In this document: positions 42,062 through 50,484 of the stretch, one piece after another | Numbering within the stretch: position 1 is the stretch's first letter | Layout of the letters: each line of letters starts with the position of its first letter | NCBI GenBank assembly: GCA_020348985.1 | Contig: CP070761.1 | Coordinates: 2,433,087-2,497,086 of the forward strand | DNA length: 64,000 bases | Source: Candidatus Thorarchaeota archaeon | GTDB lineage: Archaea; Asgardarchaeota; Thorarchaeia; Thorarchaeales; Thorarchaeaceae | Direction of reading: 5' to 3' | Notes under the pieces: model-generated | What the model saw: only the letters and a program-made list of their open reading frames with translations | The model's database searches: none | Told to the model about the DNA's origin: nothing | Made by a program: the position numbers and the translations under genes

Positions 42062-43588
42062 ATGCAGGACACACCCATCGACTCGAAGCATATGCGTATT
42101 CTCGAGCTGAATTCTCAGTACCTAGGCGTGGATCTTGGGATGCTGATGCAGCAAGCTGGACGCGAAGTTGCGCGAGTCATTGAAATGAACGAGGACTTGG
42201 AGCAGAAGTGGATTATCATCCTCTGCGGAGGCGGCGGAAACGGCGGCGATGGCATGGTCGCCGCGCGTCATTTGCTAGAGGTCGGTGCGAATGTAGAGGT
42301 CTATCTTCTAGGTTCAGAATCCGACATATCAAGCCCTGACACCAGATGGAATTGGGAAATTCTCGACAATCTACATGGAATTCCCAACGTGATTCTCAAG
42401 ACAGAGTCTGAAGTGAAGTCGTGCAAAGGAATTCTCGAGGCCGACCTGCTAGTAGACGCCCTTCTTGGTTTTGGTCTGAAGAGCAGAGTAAGAGAACCAT
42501 TGCTGACTGCGGTGAAGATGATTAACAAGTCGGAAGCAAAGACGTATTCAATCGATGTTCCTACCGGCCTAGACTCAGACACGGGCAAGGTCCATGGAAC
42601 CGTGGTCAAGGCAGACGCAACGATCACACTTCATGCCCCGAAACCGGGGTTAATGGACGCGGAAGATATCACCGGTACTGTATATGTTGTGCCAATCGGA
42701 ATACCACCTGAAGCGGAGCGACTCTGTGGCCCTGGTGACCTGTGGCTTTTCAATCGTCCACGCCATCCTGACTCACGAAAAGGTGACAACGGAAGAATCC
42801 TCGTGATTGGCGGCAGTGATGTATATTCTGGTGCTCCAGCGCTTGCGGGCATGGCTGCACTCAGGTCCGGGGCTGATCTTGTGACTGTAGTCGCGCCTGA
42901 CCCAGTCGTCCCCGCGATTCGTGCATATAGTCCGAATCTCATGGTGAGAAGCCTTGGCACTCGTGTCCTCCTGAGTGAGAGTCTGGATATGATACTGGAC
43001 TTGGTCAAAGCCAACGACGTTGTGGCACTAGGGCCAGGTCTGGGCTTGGAACCTGGAACAAGTTCGGCTGTTCTTACCTTGGTGGAGTCTATCGTGGCTA
43101 TGAAGAAGCCATTGGTGATTGACGCAGACGGCCTGAAAAGCCTTGCAAACTCAGGAATAGAGTTGGAACCAACCACATCGATTCTTACACCACACTGGAG
43201 TGAACTGGCAATGTTACTAGACGAGAGCCATAGTGAAACTCCCTACCTGGCTCTTAAGGTCGACACAGCACGCATGGCGGCCGAGATGTACAATGCCGTC
43301 ATTCTTCTCAAGGGTCCTATTGATGTGGTGGTTCGTCCGGAGGGGGCCTTCAAGCTTAACAGAACCGGAGTGCCAGCAATGACAGTGGGGGGAACCGGCG
43401 ATGTTCTAACCGGAATTTGCGCGGCTCTACTCGCTCAAAAAGAGGAATCACTTCATTGTGCGTCAGCTGCTGCATTTGTCTCAGGGATTGCTGGAGAGCT
43501 TGCATTCGAAAAGCTCGGCAATCACATTCTAGCAACGGATGTGATTGAAATGATTCCAAATGCAATGTCCGGAATCAGCCACGAATGA
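42062..43588 (+). CDS. nnr: Bifunctional NAD(P)H-hydrate repair enzyme
   Basis: Repairs hydrated NADH and NADPH. The N-terminal YjeF-type epimerase domain (residues ~1-215) has CGGGGNGGDGMVAARHL and DALLGFGL; the C-terminal ribokinase-like dehydratase domain (~225-505) has KGDNGRILVIGGSDVYSGAPALA, LVIDADGL and GTGDVLTGICAALLA. About 508 residues, the normal bifunctional size. ATG 42062 has GGGAA upstream; an earlier TTG at 42023 is less likely. The last 14 bases overlap the convergent CoA gene. Confidence 0.93.
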   Translation: MQDTPIDSKHMRILELNSQYLGVDLGMLMQQAGREVARVIEMNEDLEQKWIIILCGGGGNGGDGMVAARHLLEVGANVEVYLLGSESDISSPDTRWNWEILDNLHGIPNVILKTESEVKSCKGILEADLLVDALLGFGLKSRVREPLLTAVKMINKSEAKTYSIDVPTGLDSDTGKVHGTVVKADATITLHAPKPGLMDAEDITGTVYVVPIGIPPEAERLCGPGDLWLFNRPRHPDSRKGDNGRILVIGGSDVYSGAPALAGMAALRSGADLVTVVAPDPVVPAIRAYSPNLMVRSLGTRVLLSESLDMILDLVKANDVVALGPGLGLEPGTSSAVLTLVESIVAMKKPLVIDADGLKSLANSGIELEPTTSILTPHWSELAMLLDESHSETPYLALKVDTARMAAEMYNAVILLKGPIDVVVRPEGAFKLNRTGVPAMTVGGTGDVLTGICAALLAQKEESLHCASAAAFVSGIAGELAFEKLGNHILATDVIEMIPNAMSGISHE

Positions 43589-44567
43589 TAGGCATTTCAT
43601 CGAGGAAGCCTCGTGCCAATTTCTGATTCTCCTGATTCACAGGCACCCACACAATCCCGACATCTGGCTGACCATAGAGCATTACACTGCCATCTCTTGC
43701 CAGGAGAACGGCTGGAAATCCCATAAGATCTTCCTCACCTTCAACGACCACTAATGAAGTAGCACCATCATTGATTGCAGTGTCTATTACCGACCATGCT
43801 TCTGGATAGATTGTTGCAGCAGGGTTGAAAATCGTGTATTCCTTTTCTGCGGAGAACGACCCTACGAATTTGCCACGCTTTGTTATTCCATCTACAACTT
43901 GGACATCAGGAGTGTAACCTTGACTGACAAGAGTTGCACACGTGACATCGCCAACAGCAATGACGCATTCGGGAGAGTCAGCTTCGATCTTGGCGACAAC
44001 TCGCTCCTCAGGTTTGCCGTCTTTGGTCTCAAAAACTTCCCCTTTCGGTGTCTGCAGGTCTGCCCTGATGACCTCTCCCAACAATCTTGGGGGCTCTTCC
44101 GTTCCTCTCAGGACATGTCCGTTTCTGTCGATCTCCCCTTTACGTATTCTGGCGGAAGCTAGTTTATCCCCGTCGTTAGCTCGCATTGGCTTCATGTATT
44201 CAACACGATCTGATACCCCTAGTCTTTTGGAACGAAGGCTGAGCGCGTTCTCTTCAATATCGAGACAGCAAGGTCCTGCATACATCATGAAGCATGTGTC
44301 TCCGGGTATTTGCAGCAGTTGGTCAAAGCTTGAAATAACCTCGACCTCGATGATGTCATCTAGTCTGACTGATTCCAAGTAGTGCTTGAGGTTCTCAACA
44401 CGCATCGAAACTGGCTGAATCAGCTGATATAGCTCAAGCTTGTTGCCAATGATTTCGCCGTCAGTGACTCCTGCCACCGGTTCTGGCATCTCAGATAGAA
44501 TATCGACAAGCACATGGTGGCCTACATGAAGTCTGTCGAAAAGGTTGAGCGCCCAGCTTCCAGCCAT
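43575..44567 (-). CDS. Phosphopantetheine adenylyltransferase fused to DUF359 dephospho-CoA kinase
   Basis: About 330 residues joining the last two steps of CoA synthesis. The N-terminal domain (~1-160) is a nucleotidyltransferase with FDRLHVGHHVLV (the HxGH motif) and SARIRKGEID, as in archaeal PPAT. The C-terminal domain (~165-330) matches DUF359, identified as GTP-dependent dephospho-CoA kinase: VIAVGDVTCATLVSQGYTPDVQVVDG, FNPAATI, VVVEGEEDLMGFPAVLLA. ATG 44567 fits a TATA box (44592-44603) ~28 bases upstream, giving a leaderless mRNA; GTG 44576 is upstream of that start point. The two are more often separate genes. Confidence 0.85.
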   Translation of the reverse strand: MAGSWALNLFDRLHVGHHVLVDILSEMPEPVAGVTDGEIIGNKLELYQLIQPVSMRVENLKHYLESVRLDDIIEVEVISSFDQLLQIPGDTCFMMYAGPCCLDIEENALSLRSKRLGVSDRVEYMKPMRANDGDKLASARIRKGEIDRNGHVLRGTEEPPRLLGEVIRADLQTPKGEVFETKDGKPEERVVAKIEADSPECVIAVGDVTCATLVSQGYTPDVQVVDGITKRGKFVGSFSAEKEYTIFNPAATIYPEAWSVIDTAINDGATSLVVVEGEEDLMGFPAVLLARDGSVMLYGQPDVGIVWVPVNQENQKLARGFLDEMPIIRG

Positions 44568-44591
44568 ATATAACACGAGTTGGCGTGGTCT

Positions 44592-44603
44592 CTTTAAGTT
44601 TAA
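44592..44603 (-). promoter_or_regulatory. TATA box of the PPAT-DPCK gene
   Basis: On the minus strand, TTAAACTTAAAG is centred ~28 bases upstream of ATG 44567. It supports that start and a leaderless transcript. Confidence 0.5.
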
Positions 44604-44652
44604 TAACTGTGCCTCACATCATTTCAGGCAAAGGAATAACGTTGGCCTAGGC

Positions 44653-45357
44653 ATGAAGGTTCTGGCAGTAGCAGATGTTCACAGTCCAAGATTCCATGAG
44701 GATTTCGTGGCTGGACTGAAAGACCACGACTCGCCAGATTTGTTATTGATGGCAGGTGACATGGTTAATCGAGGTCGTGCCGCAGAGTATTCTCGAATTG
44801 TCGAGTCTATTGGCGACATTCTTGGCAACGATTTTCCGATTATCGCCTGTTTCGGCAATGATGATTATGGGGAACGAAGAGCTGCCATAATTGAAAATGG
44901 TGGAGACAGAATAACATTCCTTGACGAGAAATCAAAGGTCGTAGAGACTGACGGCTTGAAAGTGGGGATTGTTGGTACTCAAGGTTCTCTTGACAAGCCA
45001 ACTAGTTGGCAACGTAAGACAATTCCAAGTATCAAGCGTATCTTTGCCCAACGCGCCAGCCGTGCGGAATCTCTCCTTAGACGGCTCAAGGAGAAGACAG
45101 ACTATCGTATTCTGCTCATGCACTATGCACCTTGTCTTGAGACGTGTGAGGGTGAGAGTGCCCGCTCATTTGCTTGGCTAGGAAGCCGGAAATTCTATTC
45201 CGTAATCAAGACGGAACAACCCGATCTTGTCATTCATGGACACGTTCACAACGCAACAACGCTCGAGGCAAAGATTGGAGACACAATGGTCTACAATGTC
45301 GCGTTTCCTGCGGTAGGCTCTCTGACGAAACTTGAGATCCAAGATGGTTCTGGCTAA
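44653..45357 (+). CDS. Calcineurin-like metallophosphoesterase
   Basis: About 234 residues with all motifs of the two-metal phosphoesterases: DVHSPRFH, LLLMAGDMVNRG, CFGNDDYG, MHYAP and HGHVHNA. The short form suggests a small-molecule or nucleotide phosphoesterase rather than a protein phosphatase. The frame opens earlier at 44545, but ATG 44653 begins right at strand 1 (MKVLAVADVH). It is convergent with the DUF35 gene, overlapping by four bases. Confidence 0.88.
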   Translation: MKVLAVADVHSPRFHEDFVAGLKDHDSPDLLLMAGDMVNRGRAAEYSRIVESIGDILGNDFPIIACFGNDDYGERRAAIIENGGDRITFLDEKSKVVETDGLKVGIVGTQGSLDKPTSWQRKTIPSIKRIFAQRASRAESLLRRLKEKTDYRILLMHYAPCLETCEGESARSFAWLGSRKFYSVIKTEQPDLVIHGHVHNATTLEAKIGDTMVYNVAFPAVGSLTKLEIQDGSG

Positions 45358-45782
45358 GGGTATGGATGTCCCGTGACCTTCAGTACGGGTTCGAACTTGT
45401 AGCCATAGACTATGATGCCTTTGTCGCCAAACTCGGTAATCTTTCGGAAACAGGCACGAACTCTCATGCCGATTTCGACTTCCTCAGGATCGCAGTTCAC
45501 AATCTGCCCAGTTAGTCTCGCTCCTTCATCGAGCTCAATCTGTGCAACCACGTAAGGCACCTGTCTCTTGAACGTGTCTGGTGCTTGTCGAACAACGGCA
45601 AAAGTATGTATCTTGCCAAGTCCCTTGAATCTGTAGTCCTCAAGTACACCTTTCCTCCTGCATTCAGGGCAGACTGGTCTGGGTGGGAAGTAGTAGGTGT
45701 CACATGTCTTGCAGTGGTTGCCTTGGATGTTGTAGATGGATTTGATCTTCCTCCAGATTTGAGCTACTCCATGTTCTGCCAT
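45354..45782 (-). CDS. DUF35 OB-fold/zinc-ribbon protein of the mevalonate cluster
   Basis: 142 residues: a rubredoxin-like zinc ribbon (CKTCDTYYFPPRPVCPEC) then an OB fold (GKIHTFAVVRQAPDTF, VPYVVAQIELDEGARLTGQIV, GMRVRACFRKI). Known archaeal work shows that such a protein bridges thiolase and HMG-CoA synthase and lets them share a CoA-binding site. ATG 45782 has GGGAGG seven to eight bases upstream. It is the third gene of the mvaS-thiolase-DUF35 operon, five bases after the thiolase. Confidence 0.9.
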   Translation of the reverse strand: MAEHGVAQIWRKIKSIYNIQGNHCKTCDTYYFPPRPVCPECRRKGVLEDYRFKGLGKIHTFAVVRQAPDTFKRQVPYVVAQIELDEGARLTGQIVNCDPEEVEIGMRVRACFRKITEFGDKGIIVYGYKFEPVLKVTGHPYP

Positions 45783-45787
45783 CTTGA

Positions 45788-46948
45788 TTACCTCCCTAGA
45801 ATGTGAACTATTGATGTGGCGCCCGTTCCGCCAATGTTCACAGCCATCCCCTTCTCGGCTCCATCAACCTGTCTCTTGTCTGCATCTCCTCTCAGTTGTA
45901 GCACAAGCTCCACAATCTGAGCTACTCCAGTAGCCCCAATTGGATGTCCACGTGCTTTCAGGCCGCCAGACGTGTTTACAGGATACTTCCCATCCTTCTC
46001 TGTCAGACCCTCTTCGAGTATCTTGCCGCCTTCACCTTTCTTTGCGATTCCTATGTCTTCAGTTAGAATAATCTCTCCTATTGTGAAGCTGTCATGGAGT
46101 TCAAACACATCAATGTCGTCGATCTTAAGGCCTGCTTCTTTGAGCGACGAAGCCGATGACTTCTTGACAGCTTCCATTGTGCAGATGTCTTTTCTGTCGT
46201 GCAACGCTAGCGTGTCACCTGCTTGCTCTGAGGATTCGATGTAGACCGGAGTGTCTGTGAATTCCTTGGCTCTCTCTTCGGTGCACATAATGAGACCGGC
46301 AGCCCCATCAGTTACCGGGGATGAATGGAGCACGCGAAGGGGGTCTGCAAGAAGCCCTGATTTCATGACAACTTCTAGTGGCACTGGTCGCCGAAACTGC
46401 GCAAACTCATTGTGTGCAGCATTTGCGTGATTCTTCACAGCAACCATACTAAGATGCTCGAGAGTCGTTCCGTGTTCAAGCATGTGCCTTCTTGCCATGA
46501 ATGCATAGAGCGCAGGAAAAGTGGCGCCGAAGAGACCCTCCCACTCCCAATCAGATGCAACACTCATAGTATCCATTGCCTCGGATTGGTTGACGTCGCT
46601 CATCTTCTCACAGCCAAGAACCATCATGACTTCATGCTCACCCGACATTATCGCCATGTACGCATGTCGTACTGCAGCACCTCCACTAGCACAAGCCGCC
46701 TCCACACTGTAGGCTGGGATATTCCCCAACCCTCCCATATCAACCGCTTGTGCTCCGAGGTGTTCCTGGCCTGTGAATCTTCCAGCGCTCATGTTTCCGA
46801 TTGTGACTGCGTCTATCTGACTACCCTTGACTTGAGAGTCGAATATGGCAGACACTCCCGCTTCAAGAGTTATGTCCCTCAGATTCATGTCCCAAAGCTC
46901 ACCAAACTTGCTCATTCCTACGCCAACGATAGCTACTCTCTTGCCCAT
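45788..46948 (-). CDS. Acetyl-CoA C-acetyltransferase (thiolase)
   Basis: Condenses two acetyl-CoA to acetoacetyl-CoA, the first step of mevalonate synthesis. About 386 residues; nucleophile Cys in VEAACASGGAAVRHAYM, and the catalytic GGLKARGHPIGATG near the C-terminus. It lacks the second typical thiolase Cys motif, as in the archaeal subfamily that works with HMG-CoA synthase and DUF35. ATG 46948 has GGAGG seven bases upstream; TTG 46954 is not needed. Central gene of the operon. Confidence 0.92.
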   Translation of the reverse strand: MGKRVAIVGVGMSKFGELWDMNLRDITLEAGVSAIFDSQVKGSQIDAVTIGNMSAGRFTGQEHLGAQAVDMGGLGNIPAYSVEAACASGGAAVRHAYMAIMSGEHEVMMVLGCEKMSDVNQSEAMDTMSVASDWEWEGLFGATFPALYAFMARRHMLEHGTTLEHLSMVAVKNHANAAHNEFAQFRRPVPLEVVMKSGLLADPLRVLHSSPVTDGAAGLIMCTEERAKEFTDTPVYIESSEQAGDTLALHDRKDICTMEAVKKSSASSLKEAGLKIDDIDVFELHDSFTIGEIILTEDIGIAKKGEGGKILEEGLTEKDGKYPVNTSGGLKARGHPIGATGVAQIVELVLQLRGDADKRQVDGAEKGMAVNIGGTGATSIVHILGR

Positions 46949-46963
46949 CTTCAATCCTCCTTA

Positions 46964-48004
46964 CTACATTGCCTTGATCTTACGCCTGAACTTGGCATAG
47001 ATTGAATACTCAATGTTCGTCTTTCTCGCGATGTAGTCGTCAACAGTAGGAACCTCTCCTCGGCGCTTGAGGACTTCTTCTTCAACGACTATTGAAAATG
47101 CATCACTTCCTGCACCGGAGCCATATGATACCATGAAGATTCTGGAGCCAGGATCTGCAATGTCAAGGATTCTTGCCAGACCCATCATTGCCGAACCTGA
47201 ATAGGTGTTTCCGATTTGCCTAACTACCAAGCTGTCCTCGAGCTTCTCGCCGGGAACGCCCAGCTGCATTCCCATTGCTAATGGGAACTTGCCATTGGGC
47301 ATGTGGAACACAAAGTAGTCATAGTCATCAACACTTGTCTTTGTGTTGCGCAACAATAACTTGGCCCCTTCACCTACGTGCCTGAAGTATGCCGGCTCCC
47401 CCGTGAATCTTGCGCCGTGGCTCGGATAGTCTTCTCCTTCTCTCCGCCAGAAGTCAGGAGTGTCCGTTGTGAATGAGGCCGTTGCTTCAATCGTCGCGAC
47501 AGGATTCTCCTTTCCGATTAAGAATGCAACTCCTCCCGCGGCTGCTGAGTACTCCAGGGCATCACCGGGACGACCCTGTGCAGTGTCAGATCCAATAGCG
47601 AGCCCTACCTTGATCATGTCCGACTTGACAAGACCCATGCAGGTCTGCATTGCAGCTGTTCCTGCCTTGCATGCAAACTCATAATCTGCACAAGTTATGT
47701 CTGTGGAGCATTCAATTGCCTCGGCTACGATGGTGCCGGTTGGCTTGACTGCATACGGGTGTGACTCAGAGCCAACATAGACTGCTCCTATGTCCAGTGG
47801 ATCAATGTTCCCGTGCTTCACGGCATTCCTTGCGGCTTCTACCGAAATGGTCGCCACATCTTCGTCTGGTCCGGGAACAGACTTCTCGAAGACTCCCAGA
47901 CCTTTTGCAAGTCTTACACCGTCTTCGCCCCAAACCCGTGCAATCTCTTCGGTCTTAATCCTGTATCTTGGAATGTACACTCCGTAACCAACAATGCCAA
48001 CCAT
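46964..48004 (-). CDS. mvaS: Hydroxymethylglutaryl-CoA synthase
   Basis: Adds acetyl-CoA to acetoacetyl-CoA to make HMG-CoA for isoprenoid lipids. 346 residues, the archaeal length. [25 protein letters not shown] is the family N-terminus; the catalytic Cys is in [13 protein letters not shown], a conserved Glu in the upstream [21 protein letters not shown] region, and the His in [12 protein letters not shown] 48004 has GAGGAG eight bases upstream. First gene of the three-gene mevalonate operon. Confidence 0.95.
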   Translation of the reverse strand: MVGIVGYGVYIPRYRIKTEEIARVWGEDGVRLAKGLGVFEKSVPGPDEDVATISVEAARNAVKHGNIDPLDIGAVYVGSESHPYAVKPTGTIVAEAIECSTDITCADYEFACKAGTAAMQTCMGLVKSDMIKVGLAIGSDTAQGRPGDALEYSAAAGGVAFLIGKENPVATIEATASFTTDTPDFWRREGEDYPSHGARFTGEPAYFRHVGEGAKLLLRNTKTSVDDYDYFVFHMPNGKFPLAMGMQLGVPGEKLEDSLVVRQIGNTYSGSAMMGLARILDIADPGSRIFMVSYGSGAGSDAFSIVVEEEVLKRRGEVPTVDDYIARKTNIEYSIYAKFRRKIKAM

Positions 48005-48103
48005 AATTCTGACTCCTCAGATACTTCGTGAATTGTCGAACTTCATTACGACATTATCTTACTGGGTTTTAGCTTTCCGCAACAGCGCCTCTTATGAAGA
48101 TTA

Positions 48104-48119
48104 TTCTACATTTGTAGAA
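48104..48119. promoter_or_regulatory. TTCTACA-TT-TGTAGAA palindrome between mvaS and the beta-grasp gene
   Basis: A perfect 7-2-7 inverted repeat lies in the 241-base divergent region, 100 bases from mvaS and 127 bases from the beta-grasp gene. A TATA-like TCTATATATG sits at 48170-48179, 60 bases further right, for the rightward gene. Operator is inferred. Confidence 0.45.
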
Positions 48120-48245
48120 CACTCAATGAGCATGTGCGTCCCAGAGTTTCCTCGGGCCGTGAATTTGGGTCTATATATGCCTAGCTATCTGGAATCGATT
48201 GATGTTACTTGGCTGCCTTCCCAATTAATGCTATAAGGAGATGAA

Positions 48246-48461
48246 TTGAGTCCACATTGGGTGGATGCCCTGTCGGAAACATTAGGTGATCGCATCAAAC
48301 GGATTATTGTCACAGAGACAAAGACAGTCAGAGAACTGTTGGCTGAGTTGGACCTCTCGAACGATCACGTTGTATTGCTAGACGGAAAAAGAATTGACCT
48401 AGACACTGAGATTCATGAGAACGATAGTGTAGTAGTCCTACCTCTGATTGAGGGCGGATAA
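48246..48461 (+). CDS. MoaD/ThiS-like beta-grasp protein ending in Gly-Gly
   Basis: A 71-residue ubiquitin-fold protein: strand-strand (RIKRIIVTETK), helix TVRELLAELDL, then HVVLLDGKRIDLDTEIHENDSVVVLPLIEGG, ending exactly in diglycine. The family serves as sulfur carrier or archaeal protein modifier (SAMP) after adenylation by an E1-like enzyme. None is encoded in the window. It starts at TTG 48246, supported by AAGGAG five bases upstream. It is convergent with the asparagine-synthetase relative. Confidence 0.85.
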   Translation: MSPHWVDALSETLGDRIKRIIVTETKTVRELLAELDLSNDHVVLLDGKRIDLDTEIHENDSVVVLPLIEGG

Positions 48462-48471
48462 CCTCTCACTC

Positions 48472-49878
48472 CTATCGATTCTCTGTTCTCTTCTGTACAC
48501 CAACATCGATTCCAATTCGGTCGAGAATGCTCTGAACGATTGGATCGATTTCCTTCTTGCTCATTCCTTGACATTCTGGCGCATAACGCCCGAAAGCCTC
48601 GATGAGGGCCTTTGACGAACCTGAGCTATACTGAGTAGCTTTCTTTGGTTCTTGAGTGATTGGCAAGGGAAGTCCCAATGACTCCGCAAGTTCTCTGAAG
48701 ATGATCTTTCGAGAGGGCTTGCGGTCAAGAGACACTTTCATCTCAGCAGGAATAGAAAGGGCAAGATTCACGAATTGCGTTGAGAGATAGGGGAAAGCTG
48801 CCTCGATCCCGTTGAATGCAATTGCTTTCTCATCTCGAGCAATGTTGGATTCGTGCGTCACAGACACCTCTTCCCAGAGCTTCCTTTCGAGAGCCAAGAT
48901 TCCATCCGATTCCGCGAGCCTGACATGTCGCATGTATCCCGCAAATAGCTCATCAGGTCCCTGCCCTGAGACGAGGATTGTACATCCATCCTGCACGGCG
49001 CATCTTGCGGCAAAGAAAAACGGCAGAGCTATCTCTACATCCATCCTTCTAGTGGTTTCGATAGAATACACAACGTCTCCTATGGCGTCCCAGATTGCCT
49101 CCGTTTCGATTTCCAAGTAGACCGGGGTGATATCCATCAGACGTGCGGCCTTCTCAGAGGTAGCAAAGTCATGTGAATCCGCAGTCCCAACTGTATAGAA
49201 CTTTGTACCATCAAAGCTGTTCCGAAGAAGATGAGCAATAACCGAGCTATCAACTCCTCCAGAGAACAGAACTCCGTATCTCTGGCCTCTGGGAAGATGC
49301 TTAATCGAGTCCAACAGAGTATCTCGCAAGGAATCAACAAGATCTCGAGTGGGCTTTTCTCTCTGAACCTGCGGAATCTTACGCTCCAGTCGGTCGACTA
49401 ATGTCAGCTCGCCTGTCCATGACAGTGCTACTCTCGCCCCCGGCAGAGGTGATATCAGGTCATCAAATCCTCCTGCATACAGGGCTTTCTTTTCGCTTGC
49501 GAAACCATATGCTGTCCCGTCCATGGAATAGTATAGCGGCCTTGTACAGTCAGGAGACCTCTCAATATTGAGGCCTTCTTGGTCGAGACTAATTGCCAGA
49601 ACCCCGTGAGAGTTCTTGACCCAATCCAGTTTTGGTGCTGCATCTTCAACAATGTAGCAGGGGGCATCTATCAGAAATAGGGAGTCTTCAGAAGTAATCG
49701 AATCAATCCTGTGATCGTCTGATGACCTTTCAGCAATCAGAGCTACAACACGGCCCTTCATTTCGAAAGCGTAGTCCGTTTCTGAGCCACGATGACCGAG
49801 TGAGTCAGACATCCTTCTGAATCTAGGCCTGAGCTTGTTTGATGTGTGAGTGTCTACCAGACCAACAATACCTGGCAT
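48472..49878 (-). CDS. Asparagine synthetase-like protein lacking the glutaminase cysteine
   Basis: 468 residues. The N-terminal Ntn-hydrolase fold (MPGIVGLV ... LGHRGSETDYAF) has Pro where class II amidotransferases have the nucleophile Cys2, so glutamine hydrolysis is not expected. The C-terminal synthetase domain is intact: FSGGVDSSVIAHLL (pyrophosphate loop) and VSGQGPDELFAGYMRHV. It may use free ammonia or amidate/adenylate another substrate. The frame extends to 49956, but ATG 49878 corresponds to the family start. Confidence 0.82.
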   Translation of the reverse strand: MPGIVGLVDTHTSNKLRPRFRRMSDSLGHRGSETDYAFEMKGRVVALIAERSSDDHRIDSITSEDSLFLIDAPCYIVEDAAPKLDWVKNSHGVLAISLDQEGLNIERSPDCTRPLYYSMDGTAYGFASEKKALYAGGFDDLISPLPGARVALSWTGELTLVDRLERKIPQVQREKPTRDLVDSLRDTLLDSIKHLPRGQRYGVLFSGGVDSSVIAHLLRNSFDGTKFYTVGTADSHDFATSEKAARLMDITPVYLEIETEAIWDAIGDVVYSIETTRRMDVEIALPFFFAARCAVQDGCTILVSGQGPDELFAGYMRHVRLAESDGILALERKLWEEVSVTHESNIARDEKAIAFNGIEAAFPYLSTQFVNLALSIPAEMKVSLDRKPSRKIIFRELAESLGLPLPITQEPKKATQYSSGSSKALIEAFGRYAPECQGMSKKEIDPIVQSILDRIGIDVGVQKRTENR

Positions 49879-49968
49879 ATTCCCTGCTTGACTCCTAATT
49901 GGTGAAAAGCATACAAGTACAGTTAGTTCTTGCGGGTGAGAGCCGCAGGGTCCCAATGAAACAGTAGA

Positions 49969-50388
49969 CTACTTCGCTATGGGTACCTCTTCTAGTATAA
50001 CGCTCTGGACTCCGCTTATGCCATCGAGAGACTTCCTTAGTTTTTCGTCTTCGACATTCAGTTGCTCTGGTGTGAAATAGCATTCGTAGTAACATTGGTC
50101 CGCAGATTGACAGATTCCACTTGTGAACAGAATGTCCTCCAACCCAGACTTCTCGAAGACCGAAGTCAGCTCTTCAAGGAAGCTCTTGCTCAGCTTCTCT
50201 ATGTTCAGCTTCAAGTAGAGGATTCTCGAACTGCCAACCGGATAGAGTTTCACGTTCTTGTCCTTAAGGACAAGAATCGCAAGACCATATGGAAGCCCGA
50301 TGGAATCTACAAACTCTCCTGGAAGCGTTATTGCATTGCCCTTCTTGATTTCGAGGACCTTTGCATGTGTAATGTCAGTCTTGCTCAA
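49969..50388 (-). CDS. AbrB-like N-terminus with C-terminal alpha/beta domain
   Basis: 139 residues. Residues ~8-45 (AKVLEIKKGNAITLPGEFVDSIGLPYGLAILVLKD) resemble the swapped-hairpin AbrB/SpoVT DNA-binding domain. Residues ~55-139 form a beta-alpha-beta pattern like an ACT or CcdA-type sensor (SSRILYLKLNIEKLSKSFLEELTSVF, then LDGISGVQSVILEEV). A small regulator is likely but unproven. It starts at TTG 50388 behind GGAGG. The asparagine-synthetase relative lies 90 bases downstream on the same strand. Confidence 0.6.
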   Translation of the reverse strand: MSKTDITHAKVLEIKKGNAITLPGEFVDSIGLPYGLAILVLKDKNVKLYPVGSSRILYLKLNIEKLSKSFLEELTSVFEKSGLEDILFTSGICQSADQCYYECYFTPEQLNVEDEKLRKSLDGISGVQSVILEEVPIAK

Positions 50389-50484
50389 AGACGTCTTCCT
50401 CCGCGTCGGTATCGGTCAAGTGAGTATGGGATATATTTCTTGTGTATCATCGTTCGAGAATCAAAGACCACAGTTTTGCAGCCA

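Noticed and set aside
42631..43176. Minus-strand frame inside nnr (181 codons)
   Set aside because: Antisense to conserved NAD(P)HX dehydratase motifs; no recognisable domain.
46412..47005. Plus-strand frame across the thiolase gene (197 codons)
   Set aside because: Antisense to thiolase catalytic motifs, with His/Cys-rich translation unlike a real protein.
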